Below are positions 14,199 to 20,568 of a stretch of DNA of 21,932 bases, piece after piece. The stretch's first letter is position 1. Each line of letters begins with the position of its first letter. The DNA lies in IMG/VR virus record IMGVR_UViG_3300042731_002831, positions 1 through 21,932 of that record, one strand, 5' to 3'. The DNA comes from a virus. The notes beneath the pieces were generated by a model, which had not been told where the DNA came from, did not search any database, and saw only the letters and a program-made list of their open reading frames with translations. The translations under genes were made by a program, and so were the position numbers.

Positions 14199-14537
14199 AA
14201 TCAATATTAGCCGTTTACTCTTATCGTTAATAAAGAGCGTAAAGCGGTAATGGTTGCTTAACAACAGAATCCGTAGAGCAGTACGAAAACCCGCTTATTT
14301 AATTGATACTATTAAGTTTAGCTGCGAGCTGAACTATTATATTGTTATGAGACTGTTAATTTATAATAGTCTCTAATTATTATACATCGCGTCCAGTACA
14401 TTAACGGCGATATATTATCAAATCCCAAGGGCTGGAGTAGGGCATATTAATATTAAGGAGGTGAAAGCTGCGATATCAATAAGTCGGTTATTAACCTCCT
14501 TTTAATTAAATTTAACCATAGTACAAAGAAAAACAAA
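14199..14537 (+). ncRNA. 339-nt non-coding region with serial hairpins
   Basis: I see no gene here but several well-formed stems. CCGTTTACTCTT (from 14211) pairs imperfectly with AAGAGCGTAAAGCGG (to 14247). AGTTTAGCT (14315-14323) pairs with AGCTGAACT (14327-14335), 9 bp with a GCG loop. GAGACTGTTA (14349-14358) pairs with TAATAGTCTC (14364-14373), 10 bp with an ATTTA loop. ATCGC (14386-14390) pairs with GCGAT (14407-14411). The last hairpin is listed separately as a terminator. No tRNA T-arm, CTGATGA core or known riboswitch core was found. It could be one or more small RNAs or a long structured leader for the ligase gene. Confidence 0.45.
14455..14503 (+). terminator. terminator-like hairpin with SD/anti-SD stem
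   Basis: AAGGAGGT (14455-14462) pairs perfectly with ACCTCCTT (14494-14501), followed by TT and an AT-rich stretch; the loop is 31 nt. One strand is a perfect Shine-Dalgarno with no start codon at normal spacing, and the other copies the anti-SD end of 16S rRNA. It may terminate transcripts entering the ligase gene; the long loop lowers confidence. Confidence 0.5.
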
Positions 14538-15410
14538 ATGCAAAAAATAGAATTCCCAAAATTCAAAAATTATAAAGATCAATTTGTAAATTATATTCAA
14601 CCTAAACACGATGGTCATTTAACTAAAGTTTATGTTGATGAAAATGGAATAATTACTTGTTTAACTAAAAATGATAAAGACATTACAACAAAACTTTGGG
14701 CAATAAATCATATTAGCAGCGAACTTTGTAGAATCCCACCTAATAGTGTTTTATTTGCTGAATTACATTGTCCTGATGTTTTAGCAACAAGTGTACCGAC
14801 TTTATTAAATGGTGCTGATGAAAGATTGCAATTAACTTTTTTCGCTGCTCCTTTATTTAATGGGCAAGATTGGGAAAATGAACTTCTTCTTTATGTAGTT
14901 AAAGAATTAAAAAAATATAAATTGAATGTTGTGGATACTTCAATAGTAATAGGGATAAAAGATGAAGATCAAGGTGATTTTCAATTAGATGAAGTTTATA
15001 AACAAAATTTATTAAAAGAAGCTATTAAAAATAAACTTGAAGGGTGGGTATTAAAAGAAAAACATACAGAAGGATGGTATAAATTAAAACCAATAAAAAC
15101 ACTTGATGCTTTTGTTATAGCAACTCAAATGTCTTTTAGTTCAACTCATTATGGTGGGTTACAAAGTATTCATATTGCTGTTATCGATGATAAAGGAAAA
15201 ATGATAGATTTAGGTAATGTTGGTAGTGGGTTTGAATTAGAATATCGTAAAAGTTTAGATTCAAAAGCCAAAAGAGATTCTTTATTGGACAAGGTTTGTG
15301 AAGTAGAATATGATAGTATAGCTGCTAATGGTAAATTACGTTTTCCTCGATTTAAAAGATGGCGAACAGATAAAAATAAAAACCAATGTACTACAGAGCA
15401 ATTTAAATAA
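14538..15410 (+). CDS. ATP-dependent DNA ligase
   Basis: The product (290 aa) has the nucleotidyltransferase motifs. Motif I is K23-H-D-G26 (the Lys that becomes adenylylated); the motif III-like strand is VLFAELHCP; motif IV is E168-GWVLKE; motif V is WYKLKPIKTLDAFV; and an OB-fold-like C-terminal region ends RFPRFKRWRTDKN, resembling motif VI. Family knowledge: it seals nicks using ATP through a ligase-AMP intermediate. At about 290 aa it is a minimal phage-size ligase without extra domains; motif I lies unusually near the N-terminus. It would join Okazaki fragments made by the primase-helicase and polymerase. No SD precedes the ATG, and the 127 nt upstream contain a terminator-like hairpin. 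Confidence 0.88.
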   Translation: MQKIEFPKFKNYKDQFVNYIQPKHDGHLTKVYVDENGIITCLTKNDKDITTKLWAINHISSELCRIPPNSVLFAELHCPDVLATSVPTLLNGADERLQLTFFAAPLFNGQDWENELLLYVVKELKKYKLNVVDTSIVIGIKDEDQGDFQLDEVYKQNLLKEAIKNKLEGWVLKEKHTEGWYKLKPIKTLDAFVIATQMSFSSTHYGGLQSIHIAVIDDKGKMIDLGNVGSGFELEYRKSLDSKAKRDSLLDKVCEVEYDSIAANGKLRFPRFKRWRTDKNKNQCTTEQFK

Positions 15411-15588
15411 TGAAGAGTTAAGTATCTTAATCTTGTAGGCGTTTGAACAAGGCCCTAAAATTGCTTTTGAATGGGCTTGGGATGATGATGGTAATGAATA
15501 TAAAAAACTTTTATGGTTTAAGCCATTAAATATTTTAAATGCTGATGGAATCATAACAACTCCATGGTATAATCATAAATGTACTACA

Positions 15589-15867
15589 ATGTGGAGAGGT
15601 TATGAGTACTTATTAGAAATATATTATAATGCTTGTCTTAGAGAATGGATAAAACGTGGCTATAACAATAATATGTTATTTTGTGTTTATAGCGAATTAG
15701 ATACTAATTACAAAGTAGATTTAGAACATATACCTAAGCCAATATGGTTCGGAAATAAATCTTTCTATGATAGTCATAAATCAATGCTATTACAAAAAGA
15801 TTATGAATATTATAAACAATTTAATTGGAAAGTCCCATTGAATTTAAATTATGTTTGGCCTAATTAA
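15589..15867 (+). CDS. C-terminal part of a pyrimidine-dimer glycosylase-like (MSMEG_6728-type) protein, probably decayed
   Basis: The 92 residues from this ATG begin MWRGYEYLLEIYYNACLREW, then RGYNNNM and a PIWFGNKSFYDSHKSMLLQKD block, ending VPLNLNYVWPN. These match my memory of a small family annotated as pyrimidine-dimer DNA glycosylase or MSMEG_6728. In that family the conserved TPWYNHPAT segment lies before MWRG. Here a similar TPWYNHKCTT is encoded in frame just upstream (about 15559-15588), and the frame stays open back to a TAG at 15436, but it has no ATG, GTG or TTG and no SD. The canonical N-terminus (LD.KRL.KQR) is missing. So the gene is probably 5'-truncated or degraded; a short product from 15589 lacks an SD. 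Confidence 0.55.
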   Translation: MWRGYEYLLEIYYNACLREWIKRGYNNNMLFCVYSELDTNYKVDLEHIPKPIWFGNKSFYDSHKSMLLQKDYEYYKQFNWKVPLNLNYVWPN

Positions 15868-15900
15868 ATAAAAATCGTTTCATTTTTATCTCCCTTACAT

Positions 15901-15937
15901 AACCGGTAGGGGATTATTCCTCTACCGGTTATTATTT
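15901..15937 (+). terminator. Rho-independent-type terminator
   Basis: AACCGGTAG, one G-U and GGA (15901-15913) pair with TCC, U and CTACCGGTT (15918-15930): a 13-bp stem with a TTAT loop, then attattt. It separates the glycosylase remnant from the TS-like gene. Confidence 0.8.
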
Positions 15938-15952
15938 AATTGAAAGACAATT

Positions 15953-16951
15953 ATGAATTCTTATAATAATTTAAATACTTTATGGTACGAAACACTAAAA
16001 CATATTATGTCTCATGGAGATTCTTTAGATTCACGTGCTGGCAACACAAAAGAAATTTTAGGTTTTCAAGTAGAACTAACTAATCCTCTTAATAATATTT
16101 TATTGGGATTTCCTGAACGAAAATTCAGTCTTTCTTATGCTTGTGCAGAATTTTTATGGTATCTTTCTGGTGCTAATAAAATTGATATGATAAAAGCATA
16201 CGCCCCTTCGTATGAAAATTTTGCTGAAAATGGGGTAGCTTATGGAGCTTATGGTTATAGATGGAAAAGCAATCCTGGATTTGTTGCTGAAGATACTGTA
16301 TTCTTTAATCCTAATGGACGTTCTCAACTTGAAGCAATAATTCAATTATTAAAAGAAAAACCAAATACACGACAAGCTATAATGACAATGTGGGATAGTG
16401 GTGATTTGATTCATGCAATAATAGGTGATCATAAAGATTTGCCTTGTACTTTAAGTTTAAAATTTTATGTTCGCAATAAAAAACTATATTGTATAGCAGA
16501 TATGAGAAGTAACGATGCGTGGCTTGGTCTTCCTTATGATATTTTTTGTTTTACTACTTTGCAACGATTAATTGCAGAAGAATTAGGTTTACATCTTGGT
16601 ACATATATTCATCAAGCAGGTAGTGAACATATTTACGAACGCAATTTTGAAAAGATAAAACAAATATTGATTAATGATGAAATCAGTTATCCAAATGTAA
16701 ATACTGAACTCAATAACAACAATCATTATTTCCCATTGAATACAATGATTGAAAAATCTTTAAAAATGGAATATGGCATAAGAACCGACAAGCCATTTAG
16801 TAATAAATTAAACCATAATGGCTTATCAAAATTATTTATAGATTTGTTATCAGGATGTTTTACAAAATGGATGCATGTAACTCCTAATGATTTCTATAAC
16901 CCTATATTTTCAGAATACCAAAATAAATACTTTAAAACTAAAAATGGATAA
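15953..16951 (+). CDS. thymidylate-synthase-family pyrimidine hydroxymethylase (probably dCMP or dUMP)
   Basis: The product (332 aa) has the TS fold signatures: SRAGNTKEILGFQVEL (phosphate-binding Arg loop), EFLWYLSG, the catalytic Cys C165 (DLPCTLSLKFYV), RSNDAWLGLPYD and HIYERN. The residue that is Asn in thymidylate synthase (GLPFN in E. coli) is Asp here (D196, GLPYD). Family knowledge: Asp at this position favours cytosine recognition, as in T4 dCMP hydroxymethylase, whereas Asn favours uracil. The C-terminus lacks the usual TS ending. Neighbours are a predicted DNA-base processing protein and two glycosyltransferases, so a hydroxymethylase making 5-hydroxymethyl-dCMP (or -dUMP) with methylene-tetrahydrofolate is more likely than ordinary dTMP synthesis. 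No strong SD (gaaagaca). Confidence 0.82.
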   Translation: MNSYNNLNTLWYETLKHIMSHGDSLDSRAGNTKEILGFQVELTNPLNNILLGFPERKFSLSYACAEFLWYLSGANKIDMIKAYAPSYENFAENGVAYGAYGYRWKSNPGFVAEDTVFFNPNGRSQLEAIIQLLKEKPNTRQAIMTMWDSGDLIHAIIGDHKDLPCTLSLKFYVRNKKLYCIADMRSNDAWLGLPYDIFCFTTLQRLIAEELGLHLGTYIHQAGSEHIYERNFEKIKQILINDEISYPNVNTELNNNNHYFPLNTMIEKSLKMEYGIRTDKPFSNKLNHNGLSKLFIDLLSGCFTKWMHVTPNDFYNPIFSEYQNKYFKTKNG

Positions 16952-17102
16952 ACGAGAAAAATTTTTTGATAAATATAATTATAAATGTACCTGTCATCCA
17001 GGATATAATATTTGTTTAAATTGTCATAATTATTATAATCCTTTTGGAAGATTGTGGATGATAATTTGTAGTTGGCTAAAGAGAGTTAAAAATGGCAAGT
17101 AG
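16944..17102 (+). CDS. small Cys/His-rich protein (52 aa)
   Basis: I chose ATG 16944, which overlaps the hydroxymethylase stop by 8 nt, rather than the in-frame ATG 16887 deep inside that gene. The product carries C15-T-C17-H18 and C24-L-N-C27-H28, a likely zinc knuckle, followed by an aromatic/hydrophobic stretch (FGRLWMIICSWLKR) that could be an amphipathic helix. Its last 11 nt overlap the next gene. It may be a small adaptor in the modification set, but nothing in the sequence proves that. No family recognised. Confidence 0.55.
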   Translation: MDKREKFFDKYNYKCTCHPGYNICLNCHNYYNPFGRLWMIICSWLKRVKNGK

Positions 17103-18018
17103 ATTAAAAAATATAAAATTTGGTTTTTGTAATATACAGGACTTTGCTAATTTTATAAATGAACGACATAATATTTATATTAATCGTTTTATAAAAAAAT
17201 TAAACAAACCGTGGACTGACGATAAGATATTACAATCATATAAATTTACTAATGTATTTAGACAATTAGATAAAGGTACTATTGCTCTTCAAGAAATGCT
17301 TAAAAATAATAAATTTAATTACAAGAATGAACCACAAGAATTTTATAAACATAAAGAATCAGCATTAATATTCTTCAATATTTGTTGGTATAGATATTTT
17401 AATTGGTATGAACATGGAAATAATTTAAAATTTGTTTGTTCTTATAAAGAAGTCGAAAATTATATATTAAGAAGATATAAAGAAGGAAAACGTATTTTTA
17501 CAGGTGCATGGATGACAACGGGAGTATTTGCTGAAGATAAACATATAACATATTTGCGAGCCTGTAAAGAAGCGTGGAATAAACGATTTGAATTTGTAGA
17601 TTTTATTAAAAATAATCAATCATTAGAAAAGGTTTGTCATAAATTAACTGAATTATATATGATTGGTAAATTTATGGCTTATGAAATAGCTTGTGATTTG
17701 CGTTTTACATCTTTATTAGAAAATGCAACTGATAAATTAACTTGGGCTAATATGGGTCCGGGAGCACAACGAGGATTGAAAAGATTAGGATATCAACATA
17801 AAAATCAACAAGAAGCTTGTAATTCAATGATAGAGATTTATAATGATTTAACTTGTTTAACAAAACGAATGTTAAGTGCTGATGTGTATGAAGCTTCCGT
17901 GCCTTTTGAATTAAGAGAGGTAGAACACAGCCTATGTGAATTTGATAAATATATGCGAGTTAAATTAGGTGAAGGTCGCCCAAGGAGTAAATATAATGGA
18001 TTAACTAATAATCAGTAA
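17092..18018 (+). CDS. HMUDK_hel / aGPT-PPlase-type DNA base-modification protein
   Basis: The product (308 aa) matches the helical domain described for 5-hmdU DNA kinases and alpha-glutamyl/putrescinyl-thymine pyrophosphorylases. It has FINERHNIYINRF, then KPWTDDKILQSYKFTNVFRQLD (the TNV.R.LD motif), FTGAWMTTG, IGKFMAYEIACDLRFTSLL and WANMGPGAQRGLKRLG. The last resembles the helix-hairpin-helix GPGA.RGL motif that ties this group to HhH DNA glycosylases. No Walker A kinase motif is visible, so the P-loop domain of true HMUDK kinases is absent; it would act as the stand-alone glycosylase-like or transferase domain on a modified base in DNA. It lies between a hydroxymethylase and two glycosyltransferases, as expected for a hypermodification cluster. 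The exact reaction is unknown. Confidence 0.78.
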   Translation: MASRLKNIKFGFCNIQDFANFINERHNIYINRFIKKLNKPWTDDKILQSYKFTNVFRQLDKGTIALQEMLKNNKFNYKNEPQEFYKHKESALIFFNICWYRYFNWYEHGNNLKFVCSYKEVENYILRRYKEGKRIFTGAWMTTGVFAEDKHITYLRACKEAWNKRFEFVDFIKNNQSLEKVCHKLTELYMIGKFMAYEIACDLRFTSLLENATDKLTWANMGPGAQRGLKRLGYQHKNQQEACNSMIEIYNDLTCLTKRMLSADVYEASVPFELREVEHSLCEFDKYMRVKLGEGRPRSKYNGLTNNQ

Positions 18019-18022
18019 TATA

Positions 18023-18061
18023 TGACTAATTTAAGCGTCTCAGCTTAAAGAATAAGAGTCA
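18023..18061 (+). other. intergenic hairpin before the first glycosyltransferase gene
   Basis: Nested stems TGACT/AGTCA (18023-18027 with 18057-18061) and TTTAAGC/GCTTAAA (18030-18036 with 18043-18049). No U-run follows. It could stabilise an mRNA end or be an attenuator. Confidence 0.45.
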
Positions 18062-18102
18062 AACGATCTTAATTAATATTAATTATTAATACAGATAAAA
18101 CA

Positions 18103-18936
18103 ATGAAAATAGTAATACCTACAATGCAACGCAGTGATATTCAATTTACTGCTAAACAATTATTAAAAGCAGATACACCAAAAATATATGATTGTTTTAT
18201 GGTTGTTCCTATTGATGAAGGAGTTGAATATTCTAAAAAATTTGGTAACAATTTTAAAATTATCACTACAAAATTACATGGAATTAACAATATTAGGCAA
18301 TTTATTATTGAAAATTGTAATGATAATAAAGTATTAATGATAGATGATGATTTAAGATTTTTTCATCGGCCTTCAATAGATGATGTTTCATTATATCAAG
18401 CTACTGGCGAACAAATATTAGATATGATTCAATGGTTAGATAATAGATTAGATGAGTATGCTCATGTTTCAATTGCAGCAAGAACTCAAAATTTTCAATT
18501 AACAAGTAGAATGCAAAAAGCAGAAAGTTTTGAATTAAAAACTGTTCGCCCATATAGAATATATGGTTTTAGAAAAGATATAGTATTAGGAGAAGAACTT
18601 GATTATCATGCTGGATTAAAAATAAATACTATGGATGATTTCCATATAACTCTTTCTTTATTAGAACTCGGTTATCCTAATATTGTGTCTTGTAAATGGG
18701 CACATGATCAATGCACTTCTAATTCTCGTGGTGGTGCTGCTTCTTATCGAGATTTAGAAATGTTGAAAGTTTGTGCTTTAAATCTTAAAGAAAAACATCC
18801 ACAAGTTGTAAAAGTTGTAGAAAAGACTACAAAATCATCCTGGGGAGGTACACCGAAGAAACCTGTAACAAGAACCGATGTTATTATACAATGGCAGAAA
18901 GCGTTGGGAATAAGAGCTAACGAAAGTAAATTATAA
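18103..18936 (+). CDS. TET-associated-type glycosyltransferase (TAGT, GT-A fold), predicted to act on DNA base
   Basis: The product (277 aa) has the layout of the TAGT family: an N-terminal Rossmann-like start MKIVIPTMQR, a conserved Arg in HGINNIRQFII (R65), and a GT-A metal motif LMIDDDLRFF (D81-D82-D83), followed by HVSIAARTQNF and an acceptor-side KINTMDDFHITLSLLELGYPN segment. Family knowledge: TAGTs were predicted, and some shown, to glycosylate 5-hydroxymethyl pyrimidines in phage DNA. No TET/JBP oxygenase is in this window, so the hydroxymethyl base would come from the TS-like enzyme at 15953 instead. Its stop overlaps the next start (TAATG). No SD is seen. Sugar donor unknown. Confidence 0.8.
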   Translation: MKIVIPTMQRSDIQFTAKQLLKADTPKIYDCFMVVPIDEGVEYSKKFGNNFKIITTKLHGINNIRQFIIENCNDNKVLMIDDDLRFFHRPSIDDVSLYQATGEQILDMIQWLDNRLDEYAHVSIAARTQNFQLTSRMQKAESFELKTVRPYRIYGFRKDIVLGEELDYHAGLKINTMDDFHITLSLLELGYPNIVSCKWAHDQCTSNSRGGAASYRDLEMLKVCALNLKEKHPQVVKVVEKTTKSSWGGTPKKPVTRTDVIIQWQKALGIRANESKL

Positions 18937-19489
18937 TGAATAAAAAATATAATATAATTTATGCTGATCCCCCATGGAATTATAAAGATGGATTTAGCAA
19001 TCCATCTTCAAATAATTGTAATATTTCTATGCACTATCCCACAATGGATTTACAAGATATTAAAAATTTATCTATTGAGAAAATTGCTAAAGAAGATTGT
19101 TTATTATTTATTTGGACAACTGATGCTCACCTACCAAAATGTTTAGAAGTGATAAAGGCTTGGGGTTTTAAATATATTACAGTTGGATTCTATTGGTATA
19201 AAAAGACTAAGAATAATAAAACTCATATTGTTTTTGGTAGATGGACTTTGAAATCTGTAGAAATGTGTCTTCTTGCAGGGCGAGGTCACCCATCATATTT
19301 AAAATTTGTAGCAATGTCCGTCAATTTGTAGAAGAAAAGGTGACGGGGCATAGTATAAAACCTTTAGAAGTTGCAAATAGGATTGTTGAATTAGTTGGTA
19401 ATGCTCCACGAATAGAACTTTTTGCTCGTGATAAAAAAGAAGGCTGGGATGTATGGGGTAATGAAGTTGAAAGTGATATTATATTATGA
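18936..19489 (+). CDS. MT-A70 adenine methyltransferase, reading frame shifts -1 near 19304
   Basis: The first frame (18936-19331) encodes an N-terminal part with the catalytic D11-P-P-W14 motif (IIYADPPWNYKDG), then LLFIWTTDAHLPK and CLLAGRGHP. The rest of the MT-A70 fold, RNVRQ-like SNVRQFVEEKVTGHS, KPLEVANRIVELV and IELFARDKKEGWDVWGNEV, is in the -1 frame up to 19489. The break falls exactly at TTTAAAA (19298-19304), read T TTA AAA in the first frame; a -1 slip yields 184 aa, the usual phage length. Without it the protein ends at 19331 (131 aa) and loses the C-terminal block. The family methylates N6 of adenine in DNA (or RNA). The -1 end overlaps the next gene as ATGA. Programmed frameshifting, mutation and sequencing error are all possible. 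Confidence 0.8.
19298..19350 (+). promoter_or_regulatory. candidate -1 ribosomal frameshift signal
   Basis: The slippery heptamer TTTAAAA (19298-19304) is in the right phase (T TTA AAA). About 13 nt later CCGTCA (19318-19323) pairs with TGACGG (19341-19346) around a 17-nt loop; extending through a G-U and a bulged G to 19315/19350 shortens the spacer to 10 nt. The zero-frame stop is at 19329. Confidence 0.6.
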
Positions 19490-20379
19490 ATTATGATCGT
19501 AAAATATTGATAGCTTCAAATGCTTTCATCCCAAGAATGAAAGCTCAAAATATCGTTAAAGATTTGAATTATCATTATATTTTTAATACTGATGAAGAGC
19601 GAAATAGAGCTATTAAAGAATTTAATTTAAGAAAAGAAGGTACTCATGTTGCTAATATAAATAAAGAAAAAGTTAAGCAATATGGAGTAACTTTAGCAAG
19701 AGAATGGGGTGAACGTAATTTAACAAATGAAGAAGAGTGGTATATTTGGCTTGATGATAATGTAAGTCATTTTACTTGGCTTCCTTATCCTTGGTATGAT
19801 TATGATAGAATTGATTTTGATTTAGATTGGGATGATCCTAATGGTAAAGAATTAATAATAAAACATAGCTATGATTGGAGATATATTTATAATGAAATTT
19901 GCCCAATAAAACAGATAATAAAAAATTGGGAAGAGATGATAAAGAAATGTGAAGAAATGAATACTGTTGCTGGTGGATTTGCTATAGAAACTAATTATTT
20001 CTTTAGAAGAATAAAATGGCAATATTTTGGTTATTGTCGAACTCAAAATGCTGTAATAAAAAATACTGGCCTTCCTTGGGATTATTGGGAAGGCGGAATG
20101 ATAGAAGATATGGCTCGTAGTGTGGATGTCGTTGCTCGTTATGGTTGTGTTTGTATAAATAGATTTATGAAACCAATGAAACAATTTTGGGAGAAAGGGG
20201 GAATAGGTTCTTTACAAGAAAGAATGCCTAATCTAATAGACGGATGTAAAAGATTAATGGAAATGTATCCCGGACTTCTTCAATATGTTAAAGATCATGA
20301 ATATCAATTAATGTTTAAATATAAAAGACAAAAAAGTGTAAATAAATGGCGGCGAGAAAACGGATATTTACAAGGATAG
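19486..20379 (+). CDS. second predicted DNA-base glycosyltransferase (TAGT/GREB1-like GT-A fold)
   Basis: The product (297 aa) follows the same plan as the glycosyltransferase at 18103 with low identity: N-terminal RKILIASNAFIPR, a strand-turn containing YHYIFNTDEERN, an ANINKEKVKQYGVTLAREWG helix with a conserved Arg (about residue 72), and the GT-A metal motif EWYIWLDDNVSHF (D90-D91-N92). Aromatic-rich acceptor segments follow (FAIETNYFFRR, WDYWEGGMIEDMARSVDVV). The DDN in place of DDD suggests a related but distinct enzyme, possibly adding a second sugar or acting on another acceptor. Its start overlaps the end of the -1 frame of the methyltransferase (ATGA), so it may be coupled to the frameshift product. 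Family call moderate; activity inferred. Confidence 0.7.
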   Translation: MNYDRKILIASNAFIPRMKAQNIVKDLNYHYIFNTDEERNRAIKEFNLRKEGTHVANINKEKVKQYGVTLAREWGERNLTNEEEWYIWLDDNVSHFTWLPYPWYDYDRIDFDLDWDDPNGKELIIKHSYDWRYIYNEICPIKQIIKNWEEMIKKCEEMNTVAGGFAIETNYFFRRIKWQYFGYCRTQNAVIKNTGLPWDYWEGGMIEDMARSVDVVARYGCVCINRFMKPMKQFWEKGGIGSLQERMPNLIDGCKRLMEMYPGLLQYVKDHEYQLMFKYKRQKSVNKWRRENGYLQG

Positions 20380-20382
20380 ATA

Positions 20383-20565
20383 ATGGAGATATTGAAAATA
20401 CATTCTTTTAGCTTTATAATTTCATTAATTATAATTTATCTTCTCCATAAAACATTGAATGGATTGTATCCTAAAAAAGAAAAACAAATTGCATTAATAA
20501 TTTATATAATAGTAATGCAATTAGGAGCTTTACTATGCTCTTTGGAAAAAATATTACAAGGGTAG
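20383..20565 (+). CDS. small membrane protein (60 aa, two TM segments)
   Basis: The product has two hydrophobic stretches long enough to span the membrane, about residues 7-24 (FSFIISLIIIYLL) and 36-55 (IALIIYIIVMQLGALL), joined by a positively charged loop (NGLYPKKEKQ) that would face the cytoplasm by the positive-inside rule. It starts 3 nt after the previous stop and ends 3 nt before the next gene. No holin motif is diagnostic; a holin-like or superinfection-exclusion role is possible but there is no lysis gene nearby. Confidence 0.6.
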   Translation: MEILKIHSFSFIISLIIIYLLHKTLNGLYPKKEKQIALIIYIIVMQLGALLCSLEKILQG

Positions 20566-20568
20566 ATA

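Noticed and set aside
14199-14537. Third hammerhead ribozyme
   Set aside because: A CGAAAA occurs, but there is no CTGATGA core and no matching stem III.
19852-20184. 110-aa reverse-strand frame inside the second glycosyltransferase gene
   Set aside because: Ser/Tyr/Phe/Ile-rich shadow with no SD and no family resemblance.
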